Made by a program: the position numbers and the translations under genes. Positions 1 to 12,800 of a stretch of 64,000 bases of DNA are shown piece by piece. The stretch lies in the NCBI RefSeq assembly GCF_000189635.1, contig NW_002476571.1, positions 248,001 to 312,000 on the forward strand, written 5' to 3'. The DNA comes from Tetrahymena thermophila SB210 (Eukaryota > Ciliophora > Oligohymenophorea > Hymenostomatida > Tetrahymenidae). The notes under the pieces are model-generated. The model was not told where the DNA came from and searched no databases. It saw only the letters and a program-made list of their open reading frames with translations. How positions within the stretch are numbered: the first letter of the stretch is position 1; each line of letters opens with the position of its first letter.

Positions 1-1093
1 TAAAAATATGCGAACAAATAACTTCAGAAGTAGTTTTTAGGGTCTTTTTCGGATCAACTTCTTAGAACTTAGATATAAAAAAGGAAGATGGAACTAGAAT
101 TCCTATTGCCCATGAGCTTGTAGAAACAATAATGAACTCTTTTTAGCTGTTATAAAATGATAAAATAGCTCTAATAAAATGGCTGTTATTTAAAAGAAAT
201 AGCACTAAGTTTTTAAGAACTTAAGGAGAAGAAAGTATACTCAATCGCCTGATTACTGTAAAGTAAACATGCCTTTAAGTTGTGATCAAAAGAAGAGATG
301 AGCTCTTTAAAGATCCATCTTAAGCTAAGAAGAACTTCTTAGATTAATATTTAATTGATATGATTTAAAACAAAAACAGTAAAGTGACATATGATGAAAT
401 AGTTGATAACTTTTCTGGTTTATTTTTTGCTGGTACAGACACAACTGGCAACATGACTGGAGTTGCTCTATATTATCTTTCCCTTTATCCTGAAATTCAG
501 CAACAAGCTAGAGAAGAAGTGATTAAAGTTCTCTCTTAAAAATAAAAGGAAAAGAAAACTGATTAATTATTCAATTAATTAACTTTTGATGATCTCTCAA
601 ATTTAGACCTAATAAATTCTATTTTGAAAGAATCTCTAAGACTAGTTCCTCCAGCCAATGAAGTGTTCCCTAGAATAGCTGACCATGATATGAAAATAGG
701 TGACTTCTAAATTGAGAAGGGAGATTTAGTTAATACCCATTTTATCTACAACCAGTCAAACCCTGAATATTATCCAAATCCAGATATTTTTGATCCTTAT
801 AGATGGATGAACGCAAAAGAGTAAATTTTATTTTTATATTCATTCTTAAAAAATAATATTTAACTAAAAATAGTTAATAGAACACATTTCACTTTACTCC
901 ATTCTCTTTAGGTCCCAGAAATTGCATAGGTTAACATCTAGCTATGATTGAAGGAAAATGTATGCTTGCAAGCATTCTATTATAATTTGAAATTTTGCCA
1001 AACCATTCAGCTAAGATTGTTAAAGAAGTTAAAGTTATTTATGGGTTAAAAAATGATAACATCATTTTTTTCAAAAAACTAAAAGCAAATTGA
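1..1093 (+). CDS. Cytochrome P450, 5'-truncated by window edge (P450-1)
   Basis: This is the C-terminal 345 residues of a microsomal-type P450, a haem-thiolate monooxygenase. The open frame enters at base 3, and the N-terminal anchor and C-helix lie outside the window. Visible in order: the I-helix oxygen-activation motif FAGTDTTGNM (around base 427), the K-helix ExxR as KESLR (around 625), the PERF-like block FDPYRWM, and the haem-binding loop FSLGPRNCIG. A 53-bp GT-AG intron (821-873) splits the haem exon off at phase 2, as in the other P450s here. TAA/TAG read as Gln throughout and the gene ends at TGA 1091-1093. Residues around QAKKNFLDQYLIDMIQN make it closer to P450-4 than to P450-2. 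Substrate unknown. Confidence 0.93.
821..873 (+). other. Intron of P450-1
   Basis: GT-AG intron of 53 bp. Splicing joins GA to T to give an Asp codon, followed by the conserved (Q)(Q)NTF.FTPFSLGPRNCIG stretch. The same phase-2 position is used in all five P450 copies, which supports the model. Confidence 0.85.
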
Positions 1094-1795
1094 GGATGAA
1101 TGATTTGAGCTTTTACAATCAAAAAAGCTTAATAAAAACATGAGTTTTTTAAATTTAAACTATATTTTTTATAATTTGTTTGTATTACTTTCAAAATTTT
1201 CAATTAAAATAAGTAAAGTGACTCTTTTATTTCTTCTAAGTGTTAAGAAAAATAAGTCGATTTCTAAAAAAGAAAGAAATAAATAAACAATTTAAATTTT
1301 TTATTCTTTATAAATCTTAACAATAATATTTGTTAAAATAAACTTAATTTAAAAAAATTTTATTATTTATTTTTTTTAAATGAATAATTTCTTAGTTGAT
1401 AAACAGAAAATAAAATAGAATTCATATTGAAAACATTAATTAATTAGCTTATTATATAATTTTTAATATTTCTTTTATTAAATAATTATTATCAAAAATA
1501 AAATTTCTGATTATTTTATTTTTGATTGATAAGAAACTGAGACAGGAGATTTCATTTAATTTATTCACAACATTTTCAGATTTAATAAGTAGGTTTCAAT
1601 AAATTTACTTTTACTTACAAAAATAAAGTTTTTTTTAATCGTAATTTTATAGGTTGAGAAAGACTAAAAAAAATATAGTTTTCGATAAACTACTTGATAA
1701 AAATATTTGCTTAAATTAGCATATTAGTTTACTATGAATTATATAAAATATTAATTGATAAAATTAGTTTTTTTGTTGCTAGCCTTTCAAAAAAA
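1094..1795. other. Intergenic spacer
   Basis: About 700 bases of very AT-rich spacer between P450-1 and P450-2. I see no open frame with recognisable protein and no RNA gene. It must contain the 3' region of P450-1 and the promoter of P450-2, but no discrete element stands out. Confidence 0.6.
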
Positions 1796-3451
1796 ATGTT
1801 TGTAGAAAATATAAACTTAATACCCGTTTTATTTATATTGGGTATTCTTTTTATATTATATAAAATGATACTTTATCCTAAAATAAGACTGATGCAGCTT
1901 TAGAAAAAGTATGGTGAAAGTATTAAAGTGGTTCACCATTATGGAACAGGTTTACTAATGGAGTATAAAAAAGGATTTTAACAGCTAAATGATAGTATGG
2001 CTTTTATACGTAAAATGTCAAAAGAAAATTAAAGTAATGTTGAAGCATTTGCCTTTAATATTGGACCTAAAATTGGAATAAGCTTTGTTTATCCAGAACT
2101 TATAAAACAAGTTCACAAAAATCATGATGCATTCTAAAAGATTGATGTGAGTTAAGCTGTAGTTTATCTTTTTTCTAATTCACTTATCTATGCCACAGGT
2201 AAATAATGGTAGCGCTAAAGATAATTCTTAGGGAAATCATTCCATTTTGAAGAAATCAAAAATTATTTGCCTTGCATTAAAGATATTTGTATCAAAACTT
2301 CAAACTAAATAAGTGAGGATATTAGAATAAATCCTTAAAAAGAAATTTAAGTTGTCAAAATTTGTGAAAAAGTTACTTCTGAAGTAGTTTTTAGGGTGTT
2401 TTTTGGATCTACTTAAGAGAATATTCTAATAGAACGAGAGGATGGGTAGAAATTAAGTATCTCGGAAGAGCTTGTTTCAATCGTTATGGACTCTTTCCGA
2501 ATTCTTCAATAAGATAAATTACTTTTGATCAAAAGTTTAATTTTAAAGAGATACAGTATGAAAATATTTCCTCTTAGAGAAGAGAAATCGCTACATAATC
2601 GCTTGATATAACTAAAGAAAGCTTGTGAAACAATAGTTTTATAGAGAAAGAAATAGCTCTAATTAGATCCTGCTTTGTATAAAAATAACTTTCTTGATCT
2701 TTACTTGAAAGAAATGATTCAAAATAGTAACACATAAATTACTATTGATGAAATCATAGCTAATTTTTGTGGTCTCTTTTTTGCGGGTACAGATACCACC
2801 GGAAATATGACAGGAGTAGCTTTGTATTACCTTTCTTTGAATCCTTAAATTTAGAAAGAAGCTAGAGAAGAGGTGATTTAAATTATTTCAAAGAAAAATT
2901 CAAACTTAGACTTAAAAGACCAATTTAATTATATAACTTTTGAAGATCTTTCTAGCATGAATCTCATAAATTCTATTTTAAAAGAATCTTTAAGGCTTAT
3001 TCCTCCTGCTATTGGTGTTTTTCCAAGATATGCAAACAGAGATATTAAAATAGGTTAGTTTGAATTAAAGAAAGGAGACTTAGTGAACACTCACTTTATT
3101 TACAATTAGTCAAATCCTTCAATATTTTAAAATCCAGAACAGTTTGATCCTAAAAGATGGATGAATGGAAATGAGTAATTAATTAATTAATTAATCATTT
3201 AATTTTTTATTATTTATTTACAAAAATTTATTAAATATAGTTTGTAATTTGCGTTTAGCTTTACACCATTTTCATTAGGCCCAAGAAACTGTATAGGTTA
3301 ACATTTGGCTATGATTGAAGGTAAATGCATGCTTGCTAACTTTTTACTTAAGTATGACATTTTACCAAACAAATCATAAAACATAGGATTAGAAATGAAA
3401 ATTATTTACGGATTATCTCCTGATAATTTGGTTTATTTTAAATAGAGATGA
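1796..3451 (+). CDS. Cytochrome P450, complete (P450-2)
   Basis: A full-length P450 of about 529 residues. The ATG sits in an A-rich context and is followed at once by a hydrophobic anchor (LIPVLFILGILFILY), which fits insertion in the ER membrane. Motifs: C-helix WQRQR, I-helix FAGTDTTG (about residues 328-335), K-helix ExxR (KESLR, E397/R400), FDPKRWM, and haem loop FSLGPRNCIG with the cysteine ligand near residue 477. One intron (3175-3240, 66 bp) begins with a short TTAA microsatellite. Stop is TGA; no TGA occurs inside the frame, whereas TAA/TAG occur many times as Gln. It is the second gene of a same-strand P450 run. Expected to act with a P450 reductase; substrate unknown. Confidence 0.95.
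3175..3240 (+). other. Intron of P450-2 with TTAA microsatellite
   Basis: GT-AG intron of 66 bp at the conserved phase-2 position. Its 5' half is a run of about five TAAT/TTAA units (from 3176), a likely length-variable microsatellite. Confidence 0.8.
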
Positions 3452-4280
3452 TTAATGAAGCTTTATCATTAATATAAACAAATATATAAAAATTATATTT
3501 CACTAAATGGTTATATAAAATCATAAACAAAACAAGTATTAAATTATATTTTTATAAATCATTTTATCTCTTTTAATTTTCAACTTTTTCAGAAAATTAT
3601 TTTATATTCAAAATGTGTAAAATATTTATGAAAAAAATGTTTTTAGAGTAAAAAATGGCTTTTATATTGTTAAAATAATGCATGCATACAACAATTTAAG
3701 AGTTACTTTTTTTATTGTTTTGAGTAAGTCTATTTTTCTTTATACCATAAATCCTTGTATATTAACACCACGCCACTCCCGACATCTTTTTTTAGTTTCT
3801 TTAACCAAAAAATTGTGAGGAACATTATTTTGTAACAGGGGTCTTAAAAAAATTAAAAAATAATCTAAATAATATTCAAAAAATTGATAATAATTAATTT
3901 ATTTGTATAAATATACCTTCTTAAATATTAATTTTTGTACAAATTATTTTAAATAGAAACTAATTTTATAAAAAAGTCTAATTTTTATTTAATATTTAAA
4001 ATTTTATTTATTTCATAAAAATATTTAGATAAAAATCATTTTTTAGAAACTATTTGAATTGATATTCTTTATTTGCTTTTAATGAAATAAGAAATGAATT
4101 TTTAAACCTGTTGATATAAAATATAAATATTGGCTTATGAATAAATTTTGTTGTTTTTTTATTTTATTTATGACGGTTTTTTAAAAAGGAAATAAGAATA
4201 CTTGTCTTATAGTTGTTTACACTTAAAATTAAGAAAAAGAATATATAAAGAAATTTCTATGAATTTTTTTGAGATACTTT

Positions 4281-4336
4281 AATTAAATCATAAATAGCGT
4301 CATAAACACTTATAATAAGAAATTTATGATTTGAAT
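4281..4336. repeat. Inverted repeat upstream of P450-3
   Basis: AATTAAATCATAAAT is matched by ATTTATGATTTGAATT about 25 bases later, giving a possible 15-bp stem. It is preserved in the duplicate around 40570-40625. It may be a hairpin or only chance in AT-rich DNA. Confidence 0.5.
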
Positions 4337-4620
4337 TAAACTAAGGTAGTCAGTTTTCCATCTTTCTAATCTTCTCAATATTTTTAAATTCAGATATACA
4401 TTTTTATTGAAAATAAATTATTTTTAGGATTATTTAAAAAGATTTAAGCCTATTGTATCTTTTTAAATTTATTTTTTATGTAAAATTATGATTTTATTCA
4501 AGCATCAAAAATTAAAACCTATTAATAAGCCTTTAAAGTCTATTTATTGTACAATTTAGCTTTATACTTATTTTTTTGAAATTGATTTAAATAATAATAT
4601 ATAAATAGAAATATTTATTG

Positions 4621-4640
4621 TTGATTGATCTAAGATCAGT
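4621..4640. repeat. Short palindrome upstream of P450-3
   Basis: TGATTGATC-TAA-GATCAGTCA forms a near-perfect dyad about 130 bases before the start codon. It is conserved at about 40911-40930 before P450-5. Position and dyad symmetry fit a protein-binding site, but no binding protein is known. Confidence 0.4.
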
Positions 4641-4766
4641 CACTTTAATAATAATTAAAAATCTTTCTTTTCTACTTTTTACAACAAATGCTTCTAATAT
4701 TGATTTGATTATTCAAATAATTATAATAAATTTGTAATTTTTAAATAAAACCTGCAACATCTAACT

Positions 4767-6411
4767 ATGTTGAAAATTCTTATTACTTTTTTAGGTTTAT
4801 TCCTGTTTCTTTTGGTTTTTGTTGTCTACAAAGTTTTTATCTACCCATATTTGAGATTATCCACTTTCTCAAAGAAACATGGAAAAAAAGTTAAAGTCTA
4901 CTTTAATTTTGGGGTAGGCCTTTTAAAAGAATACAAATAAAGCTTAATCTAATACAAAGATAGTTTAGCTTTTTTTCGTAATTTACACCAGAAGAGTTTG
5001 TAAGCTATCGCTTTTTGCTTTGGTACCAAAGTAGGATTGATTTTTGTAGATTCTAATTTAATTAAATAGGTACACTAAAATCATGAAGCTTTTATGAAGA
5101 TTGATGCTTCTATGGCTATAATATATTTATTTGGTGACTCTTTAATCTATGCGAAAGGTAAGGAATGGTAGCGCTAAAGAAAATTTTTAGGAAAATCATT
5201 CCATTTTGAAGAAATTAAGAATTATCTACCTTCAATTAAAGAGACATCTATAAAAATATTTGGAGAAATCAAAGACCAGTTAAAATAATCAGATCAAATG
5301 GAAATATAAGTTGTTAAAACATGTGAATCAGTTACTTCTGAAGTAGTTTTTAGAGTTTTCTTTGGATAAACATCTTAAAATTTGAAAAATACAAAGGAAG
5401 ATGGAAGCTAAATTTCAGTTGCTTAAGAACTTGTTTCAACTATTACTAATTCCTTTCAAATTCTATAGAATGATAAAATATCACTCATAAAATGAATTTT
5501 TTTCGAAAGAAACACTATTAAATATTTTCCTACTAAAAATGAGTAGAATTTGCAAAAGCGTTTGATTGAGATTAAGAAATAATGTATGTAAGTTGTTGAG
5601 AAACGAAGAATAGAGCTCATAGAAGTTATAAAATCTGCTAAAAATAACTTTTTGCATTAATATTTAAAAGAAATGATAGTAAATGAAAAATCAAAAATAT
5701 CTAATGAAGAAATCATAGACAACTTCTTGGCCTTATTTTTTGCTGGCACTGACACTACAGGGAACATGACAAGAGTAGCTTTATATTACTTATCACTCTA
5801 CCCAGATATTCAAAACAAAGCAAGAGAGGAAATCATCAAACTGGCATCATCTAGAATAAATTCAACTAACCCTGTTGATCTATTTAACTCATTAACTTTT
5901 GAAGATATTCAAAATCTTAATTTCTTGAATTCTATACTGAAGGAGTCTTTGCGGCTAATACCACCAGCAATTGAAGTTTTCCCAAGACTTGCCATTTAAG
6001 ACATCCAAATTGGAGATATATGAAGTGAAAAAAGGAGATTTTATAAATACATACTTCATTTACAACTTTTCCAACCCAGAAATATATCCTGAACCAGATA
6101 ATTTTGATCCTTCAAGATGGATGAAACAAATAGAGTATTTATTTAATATTCATAAATAATTAGTTAACATTAATGTATTTTTTTAATGAATAAAAAGTTA
6201 GTAGAATACATTTAATTTCACTCCCTTCTCATTAGGACCAAGAAATTGCATTGGATAGCATCTAGCCATGATTGAAGGAAAATCTATGCTAGCTTATATA
6301 CTATTAAATTTTGAAAAATTTCCAAATAAAAACTAAGAAGTTGTAAAAGAGATGAAAATAATTTATGGATTTTAGAAAGACAACTTAGTTTATTTTAAAA
6401 ATAGAAGTTAA
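4767..6411 (+). pseudogene. Cytochrome P450 pseudogene (P450-3)
   Basis: A P450 with intact-looking landmarks: N-terminal anchor (LFLFLLVFVVYKVFIYP), C-helix WQRQRKF, I-helix FAGTDTTGNM, KESLR, FDPSRWM, a 63-bp intron (6135-6197) and haem loop FSLGPRNCIG. Three lesions break it. A TGA at 5493-5495 (codon 243) replaces the Trp codon of P450-1 and P450-4. A one-base insertion near 6020, relative to P450-5, shifts the frame and creates another TGA. The normal TGA stop is missing because a duplication breakpoint lies in the last codons, so the frame would run on for nearly 400 bases. The first lesion is shared with P450-5 and so predates the duplication; the other two are private. Almost certainly non-functional. 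Confidence 0.9.
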
Positions 6412-6806
6412 AGAAAGAAAAGTGGAAATATTTAATTAACTTAGTAATTTTATATTTAAATAAAGAAATATTTGTTTTTGCTATGTTTGAAATTTTAATA
6501 TGTCTTTTTCACTACAAAGAAATAAAAACCTTCAATACTTTAAAAATTTATAAAAGAAAAATAAAATAAATTTAAACATTAAAAATAAACTAGATTTTAT
6601 TTTCAACATTCCAAATAAAAAGAAGTAGAAATAAATATGATTTTAATTATTTCAATTATAATTTTATAAATTAAAAAATAAAATATGCGAAAAAATATTT
6701 CATATAAATAAAAACAATTTAAATAAAAAAATTTTTTATCTTTAATTGAGTTATTATTTTTATCATTTAAGTTAAAATTTTTTATATTTTAGAAGTGACA
6801 TTCTAT
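6412..6806. other. Convergent spacer between P450-3 and giant gene A
   Basis: About 400 bases where the + strand P450 remnant and the - strand giant gene meet tail to tail. From about 6490 it resembles the 3' flanks of giant genes C (about 43340-43640) and D (about 58545-58830), sharing a TTTTTCAC-AAAGA-CCTTCAATA block and AACATTCCAAATAAAAAGAAGTAGAA. It therefore belongs to the giant-gene duplication unit. No gene seen. Confidence 0.7.
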
Positions 6807-9800
6807 TCATTTAAGATTTTTATCTAAATAGCAATTCTCTAGTGCTTATTTATAAAAATTATTTTTTAGTGGTTTACTAATTATTTGACTTCTAACTTTG
6901 AATTAACTTTACTCAAGCATTTTTGATTGCAAATACCATTTTTAGCTCTTAAAATTTGCTTCCATACCAATAACTTACTTTAAAGAGTTTTGAACTATTT
7001 TCCATAGATAATTTATTCTTAATAAATTTATCTATTTTTAGTAAGTAAGTTAATAAATGGAGTTTGGAATTAATTTGGAAATAATAACTTAGAATTTTTA
7101 TAAGATATTTTAGTCATTTCTATCATAAGGAATTGGTCTTTATACTATTAATAAGAGTAAGATTGCTAGGAAACTCATATTTAAGGCAATCAAAATAATT
7201 TACAATAGTTTTTAAAATGATAGATTATCTGTAACTAATATCACTTATATTATGAATATACTTAATATAACTAATTTGCAAGATAGTTAATCAATATTAT
7301 TTAACTACTATCTTTAATAAGGACTTACTTTTGTCAAAAATATCAGATAAATAAACATAAAAAATAATAAGGACTAAGCTTTTAGTAATGGTGAAACCCT
7401 AATTAAATTTAGAAATATAACAAGAGATGCTCTTGTTTGATTTCTAGTTAAATCCCAATAATAAGACTTTACTTTGTATTCCTATTGATAAAAAAATTTT
7501 ATTAAAAAAAATGCTTTTGTTTTATTAAAAACTATTTACTTAGTACAAAAGACCATACTTCTTCAGATAAAGCAAGCTTTATAATATTTATCTATTTCTG
7601 TACAAAGTAATGTAAAATGATGCAGGGATTAAAATGAACCATATTAAAAGTAATGGACCTATTAAAAATAGTAATATTTCAATGTGTTTTTAAGTATAGC
7701 ATTCATCCTGCATTTCAGCAATAATAAAGAGATTGCCTCCCATCTCTCTGCAAGATGAAGACTATATCAATACTTTAATTATGGAAGAACTAAAGAATAA
7801 GTATATTAATATGAAAGAAGAAATCTAAAATGAAAAGTTATCCATCTTAAAGATGTTTGTGAGGGCTTTTACTAACTGGATCAACAAATATATGGCAATT
7901 ATTTAGAAATTGATAAATACAACTCTAATAGCATACAAAGGAATTTAGATATCGTAACTACTAAATATACAATCTAAATTATAAACTGTATGCTATACAG
8001 GATCACCACCTCCAAATTCAGCAACAGAGATAAATTATTAAGTCTATATACCTAAGTTATTTATTAATGCTATAAACTATAAATAGTTGATAAGAATTTT
8101 GATGTAAGAAGAAGCACTACTAATGTTTTCATTTTATAGTAAAATTATTTTAAGCTTTCTCAAATAAAACCACTCCATTTTTTTTTATGTTAATATCAAC
8201 TATCTTTAAATTTAGAAGATTAAATAAGCACAAATTATTATCAAAAGCAAAAATAGAATGAGGATAGAGTAAATTGAATTCTGCTTAGAGCATTCTTAGC
8301 ATTATATTCCGCCATTACTTCTTCCGTATTTTGATCCCCAAACAATTCCATAAGAATCACAAGATTCACAAATAGCTCCTACATGTCCTATTGAGCATCC
8401 AAACTTATTTGAAGGGTCTTCAGGGATACAAATTTATGGGTTAATACATTAGTAAATTTAGTCTGAATTTTAGTTCTTACTCCAATACCCATTTTATAAC
8501 TGTATGATATTTGAATAACAATTTTTAGAACCTATAGGGCATTTGAGACACTGCAAATTTTCTAATTAATTTGGATCTTGCAAACAATAATTACCTATTT
8601 AAAAAAAGTTGGCTAGTTTAATTATTTGAAGCATATTTAAGAATATTTGGTAAAATTAGTGTTTTTTTATTTGAGTAAATTTTACAAAATATTATTTTTG
8701 AAAAGAAGCAATAATAATCAAAATAAATTAGTTAAAATAAAATTGTAGGTTATTTAATTCTTAAAATATTTTTTTAAAAGTAAATAAAAAATATTATTGT
8801 TAATCATTTTATTTTATTAAAAAAATTTACTAAATATTTTTGAATACTTTTTTATGTTTTATAGATTATTTGCAATTAAAAAAGTAATAAAGTATATTTG
8901 ATCAGCAGTTATTGCAAAAAAGATTAAATAAATTTTTTAATTTCGTTTATCTCTTGAAATCATTACTAAGAAGTTAAAAGTTAATGGCTTTATTAAATAA
9001 AAATTTACCTTATTAGCAAGTATAACATATTTTATACTTCTACAAAGTTTGTAAAATTTCTCCTTACTAACACTTCCTAAAGTTAACATCAATAGTGATA
9101 CTTAGCTCTTGATAGTCGAATTTAAAAGTTGTGGTATTTAAAATAGGGATAGGGTTAACTGTTTTAACTATAATAGAGGAGTTAGCATTAGGCTGATAGG
9201 AATAGGACACATTAAAAACAAAACCAAATTAATTAAAATTATAATTCTATCTGAGATCACCATAAAGCCCAACTTCTTAACTTTACAATTCAAGTAAATA
9301 GTTACCAAATTCCATTAAGATTTCTTAATTTATCTATTTTGTATTTTTAAAAAAACTAACTTCTCTCATTTCTTCATCAATTAATCTCATTATTATAGGT
9401 GAAGTCGTGCTACCACTTTATAAGTTTTCTAATTTAGCATTTTAGATCTTTAGATCATCTTGCATTTAATTTTTAACATCCAAATAAAATGGATATGAAC
9501 CTATATTTTTTCCATATAATTATGCATAGTTTTTAATAAAAGAATTTTAATTTTAGATAAGTATCTTTTGGCTCACATTTGCTGTTTATAAAACATAAGG
9601 CTATATGCCTTAATATCTAAAAGCACCTCCTATTAGAGCAGAATTTTATTTGAAAATATTATCTGTCATGTTTTAAATATCACAGTTGTTCAACAATAAT
9701 GCTCCACCTGAGCCTTATCTACAAGAATTTTAAAAGAAAGTATTTCCATGAAACTAAGAAAATATGCTACTGGAGCAATAAATAGCTCCCCCATTTCCTG

Positions 9801-12800
9801 TCTTTGATTCGTTTTACTAAAATGTGTTACCAATAATGACTATTTCTGATATTTAGTTTAAATATATAGCTCCTCCATCAAGATAAGATAGATTCGTGAT
9901 AAAATTGTTATTTTTCATTATTAGCCTCGATATTTGTAACAAATAAAAAACACTTGCTATGTTATTTGTTTCTATATTTTTTGAATCAATATTTTAGATA
10001 ACTATGTAAGGACTTTAGGATATATAAATAAAACTATTTTACTTAAGATCAACTTTTTAAATTTAGATTGTATCTAATAGCAAGCTTTACCTTACTTAAA
10101 TTTAAATAAAGCCAGCTTCTGAATTTATGCTAGAGATAGATGTAAAATTAGAATTTGTTATTGTTAATTATTAAGCATTAAGTAACATTAGTTGATTCGT
10201 TGCAGAAATAGAGTGCTAATAGTTGTAGTAGGTTGATATTTTATTTTAAATATTAACTTCATTATCATTTTTTAAATCATGTAAGTTAATAAATCCTAGC
10301 ATACTTGAATTTTTTATCTGAATATTTGAGAAATTCGAATTAAGTATTCCCTCACATTCTAAAATGAAATATTATTAGCCACTAATTGAGCTATTTTAAG
10401 AGTTTTCTAATTCAAAATCTGCGAAATAAAAATCATTAAAAAGTAATGTTTGATTTACATTAGAAAATTTCATTAAAGAAAGGGATGAGAGTGAGGTAAT
10501 TTTAAGAACATTAAATTGGATTTTAATGAAATTAATTTATGGAGTTGCTTCAATTTAGAAAACAATACCTTATAAGTCGAAGTTTTAATTCATTATTATT
10601 TTGTTTTAAGATGAATTCATGCTTTTAATATTAATTGAAGTAACATTAGTTATTTTGAATATTTAAACATTTTAAAAAATATTCTCTATTAGGTTAGTAT
10701 TATTTATTGTAAGTAAGTTTACTTATGAAATATTTATCATAGAGTTTTGCTTAAAGTTTGAATGAAAAATATTCTACTTGATGTTGAAATTATTTATTGT
10801 CAATTAGTTTATATTAACAAATTTAAGTAGATTCATTATATTATTAAATTGGCAATTAATAAAAGTAATATTCTGTATTACAACTATATCAATATATGAG
10901 AAGAGTATAATCTATTTGTCAATCTGTTGAATTTATTCGCCATTGATCACTAAATTTTAGATAAAAAGATGATTGATACTTTCAAATGATAGCTGGCTAT
11001 TACCAAAATCTGATAATTCTATGTCATTTAAAAACAATCTTACTAGTTTTTTAAATGTTTGATTTCCAAACAAGAACTGAGTATTATTTAAGTTTTTAAA
11101 TGAAATTTTTAGGTTTTATAGTTTCAGCTCTACGATATTTTAATCTGTACTATTTTGAGTATTTAGATAGATACTATTATTGTTTATAGCTTAAATGTTC
11201 AGTGAGTACTAGTTTGTCACAGAGCTAGAACTAACAAAAGGATACTTTATATCAGTTTATTCGTCATTATTTATGTACATACTATAAATAATGTTCTAAA
11301 TTAAGAGCTATTTTAGAGATAATAAATTCAAATAATCACTTTATTTATTTTTAGTTATTAAATCGTTTTAGTCTGTTTGTATTTGTAACTATGCAGAGCA
11401 AATATTATTTGAAAAAGAACCAATATTTAGCTCAGTGGTGTATTTTATAGTACTTTCTATAGTTATAATCATCATGTCAACAATTAAATACTAAGAATTC
11501 TGGAGTTTTATTGATGATGATAAAACCTTATAATTGTATATTTATAAAGAGTCAATTAATTTAGGTTAAGAAAAAGGATTAGCATCAAAGAAACTAATTG
11601 AATTATCGAAATATAAAACAAAAGTATTATTAAATCCAGTGTGCTCGATATCTATTAGTGATTGAGTGCTGTTAAAATTTCTTATTATTTAGAATAATTT
11701 TAGGTCTTATCTTAAGTATATACTTACAGAGTTAAATGAAAGCATAAATATGAAAGAGCCTTCCATTTTTAATTTTATACCTGAAGATGGTAAATTCTAT
11801 TTAATAGTTTGCATTTTTAGATCATATACATTAACTCCTTAAATTCTATCTGTATAGTAAATCCTTTGATAAAGAGGATCAAAGTAGATTTAAGATTATT
11901 GATTTTAGAAATCTAATTGAGAGATTTACAAAATATCTCCTGTCTAAATATTTATTAATTATATACATTAATTTGTTAATATTATGATGTTCAAAGTATT
12001 GTTTATTCTAATAAGCTTTTTAATACTATCATTTTATTCTAATTTAAATTAAAATTATTCAATTTTAATTTAAGTAGAAAGAGACTAGGAGTATTAAAAT
12101 ATTATCTTATTCCATAGGTTTGTGTTTTTTGTAGAACAGTATATTAAGTAGGAATCATCAATCATAATAAATTGGCCTATTCCTGTAGATATATATGTTA
12201 GTACAAAGAACTATGGATTAGTTTGATTCTTCTAAAGAGAATATAATGACTACTTTTAAGTTAAAAAAAGAACTTGGAAATCAGAGTCGCTGATAAAAGT
12301 AACTATTTAAGAATCAAGCAATTAAGAAAATATAGGAGTAATTCTAGAAGAAGTTATATTGTAGATTAATAGTTAATTAAATATTATTACATAAATTTAG
12401 GACCCATTTTTATTATAATAATTGAAGTAAAAGTGTGAAGGATTTAGTTGATTAAAGTATTTAACATCCTTTACTTCGCCATTGACTATATTTTTAAGGG
12501 TTGATTGACTATTTTCAAATAAAATATATTGGCTTTAATTAATCTATAATAGATTTGGTATTGTATTATAAGGTAACTATTAATTTTAATTAAACTCTAA
12601 GATAGAGTAATCAAAAACTTTTAAATTCAAATAGTCTGTTACAAATATTTAATTTTTATTAAAGCTGATATGAATATCAAATACTGGAAGCTAAAATTTG
12701 TATTTGCAAATAAAAATATTGTCATCGTAATCAAAAATATAAAAAATGTTGTTTGAGCTTGCAAAAATTTTTCTCTTTTAATGATCCCAAATCAATATTT

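Larger units (their letters stand above)
3452..4766. other. Intergenic spacer, mostly a duplicated P450 upstream region
   Basis: About 1.3 kb without a gene. From about 3815 onward it is nearly colinear with 40090-41060, the upstream region of P450-5, so it is part of a segmental duplication. It holds two inverted repeats (4281-4336 and 4621-4640), both kept in the other copy. The left part (3452-3814) is unique, with one locally GC-richer patch around 3766-3790. Confidence 0.75.
3815..6411 (+). repeat. Segmental duplication, copy 1 (P450-3 with upstream region)
   Basis: This block matches 40090-42704 at high similarity, starting at the shared GTGAGGAACATTAT and running through the whole P450. 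Similarity stops abruptly inside the last codons: after the shared AGAAGTTAA the two copies diverge completely. The breakpoint therefore removed this copy's stop codon. Confidence 0.9.

Noticed and set aside
5493..5495. TGA as a sense codon for Trp (different genetic code)
   Set aside because: All intact genes in the window end at TGA and use TGG for conserved Trp. TGA does not appear inside P450-2, P450-4 or giant gene A.
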